A stretch of DNA of 43,473 bases from CAINVV01 sp964506325 (GTDB taxonomy: Bacteria > Bacteroidota > Bacteroidia > Bacteroidales > Prolixibacteraceae), in contig CAZDLO010000022.1 of assembly GCA_964506325.1 (NCBI GenBank), positions 1-43,473 of the forward strand. The letters run 5' to 3'. Of the stretch, positions 43,465-43,473 are shown in pieces. The notes under the pieces were generated by a model. That model was not told the DNA's origin. It worked only from the letters and a program-made list of their open reading frames with translations, and did not search any database. The stretch's first letter is position 1; each line of letters begins with the position of its first letter. The position numbers were made by a program, and so were the translations under genes.

Positions 43465-43473
43465 ATTATAAAT

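Overview
The window looks like a chromosomal stretch, probably one scaffold, from an anaerobic fermentative member of the Bacteroidota (Bacteroidales/Marinilabiliales-like). The signs are a SusC/SusD pair, several TAnnTTTG-type -7 boxes, a BlaI/M56 pair whose peptidase carries TonB-system domains, and a trimeric [FeFe]-hydrogenase operon. Ribosome-binding sites are weak, so starts were chosen by family length, signal peptides and promoter position. A run of 10 Ns at 34501-34510 marks an assembly join that removes the tyrS start codon. Both window edges carry the same 7-bp repeat (TGAGTTA and its complement) in opposite orientation.

Left part (1-11087, mostly plus strand): a short-chain dehydrogenase; a BlaI-type repressor and M56 peptidase pair with two clear operator-like palindromes and a terminator; a URO-D family protein; a DODA-type dioxygenase; aroB and aroA of the shikimate pathway; a convergent cyclophilin lipoprotein; and cysS, divergent from it.

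Centre (11108-18701): a minus-strand operon hydC-hydB-hydA. HydA is a complete multi-cluster [FeFe] hydrogenase. HydB is a 1028-residue NuoF-type flavoprotein fused to a GltD/NfnB-type NADP(H) and FAD module, so the complex may couple H2 to both NAD and NADP pools. On the plus strand follow a DUF302 gene with a terminator and a very small locus. That locus has two peptides with double-glycine leaders and an 81-residue two-helix membrane protein, which together look like an undescribed two-peptide bacteriocin or signalling unit with a candidate immunity protein.

Glycan region (18836-29496, minus strand): a DUF1080 protein, then SusC, SusD, an endonuclease/exonuclease/phosphatase family enzyme and a GH92 alpha-mannosidase with a C-terminal PA14 domain. 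This is a small polysaccharide utilisation locus, probably for mannose-containing glycans. No dedicated regulator is present, but there are inverted repeats far upstream of susC and a 30-bp perfect palindrome after susD.

Right part (29671-43464): a thioesterase, a DUF2339 membrane protein, tyrS, a secreted class-I amidotransferase-like hydrolase, CvpA, a GH3-type acyl-adenylating enzyme, a deoxynucleoside kinase, and hutH-hutU-hutI for histidine breakdown to formiminoglutamate. The last residues and stop codon of hutI are written by the heptamer repeat. No rRNA, tRNA, CRISPR array, insertion sequence or phage gene was recognised.
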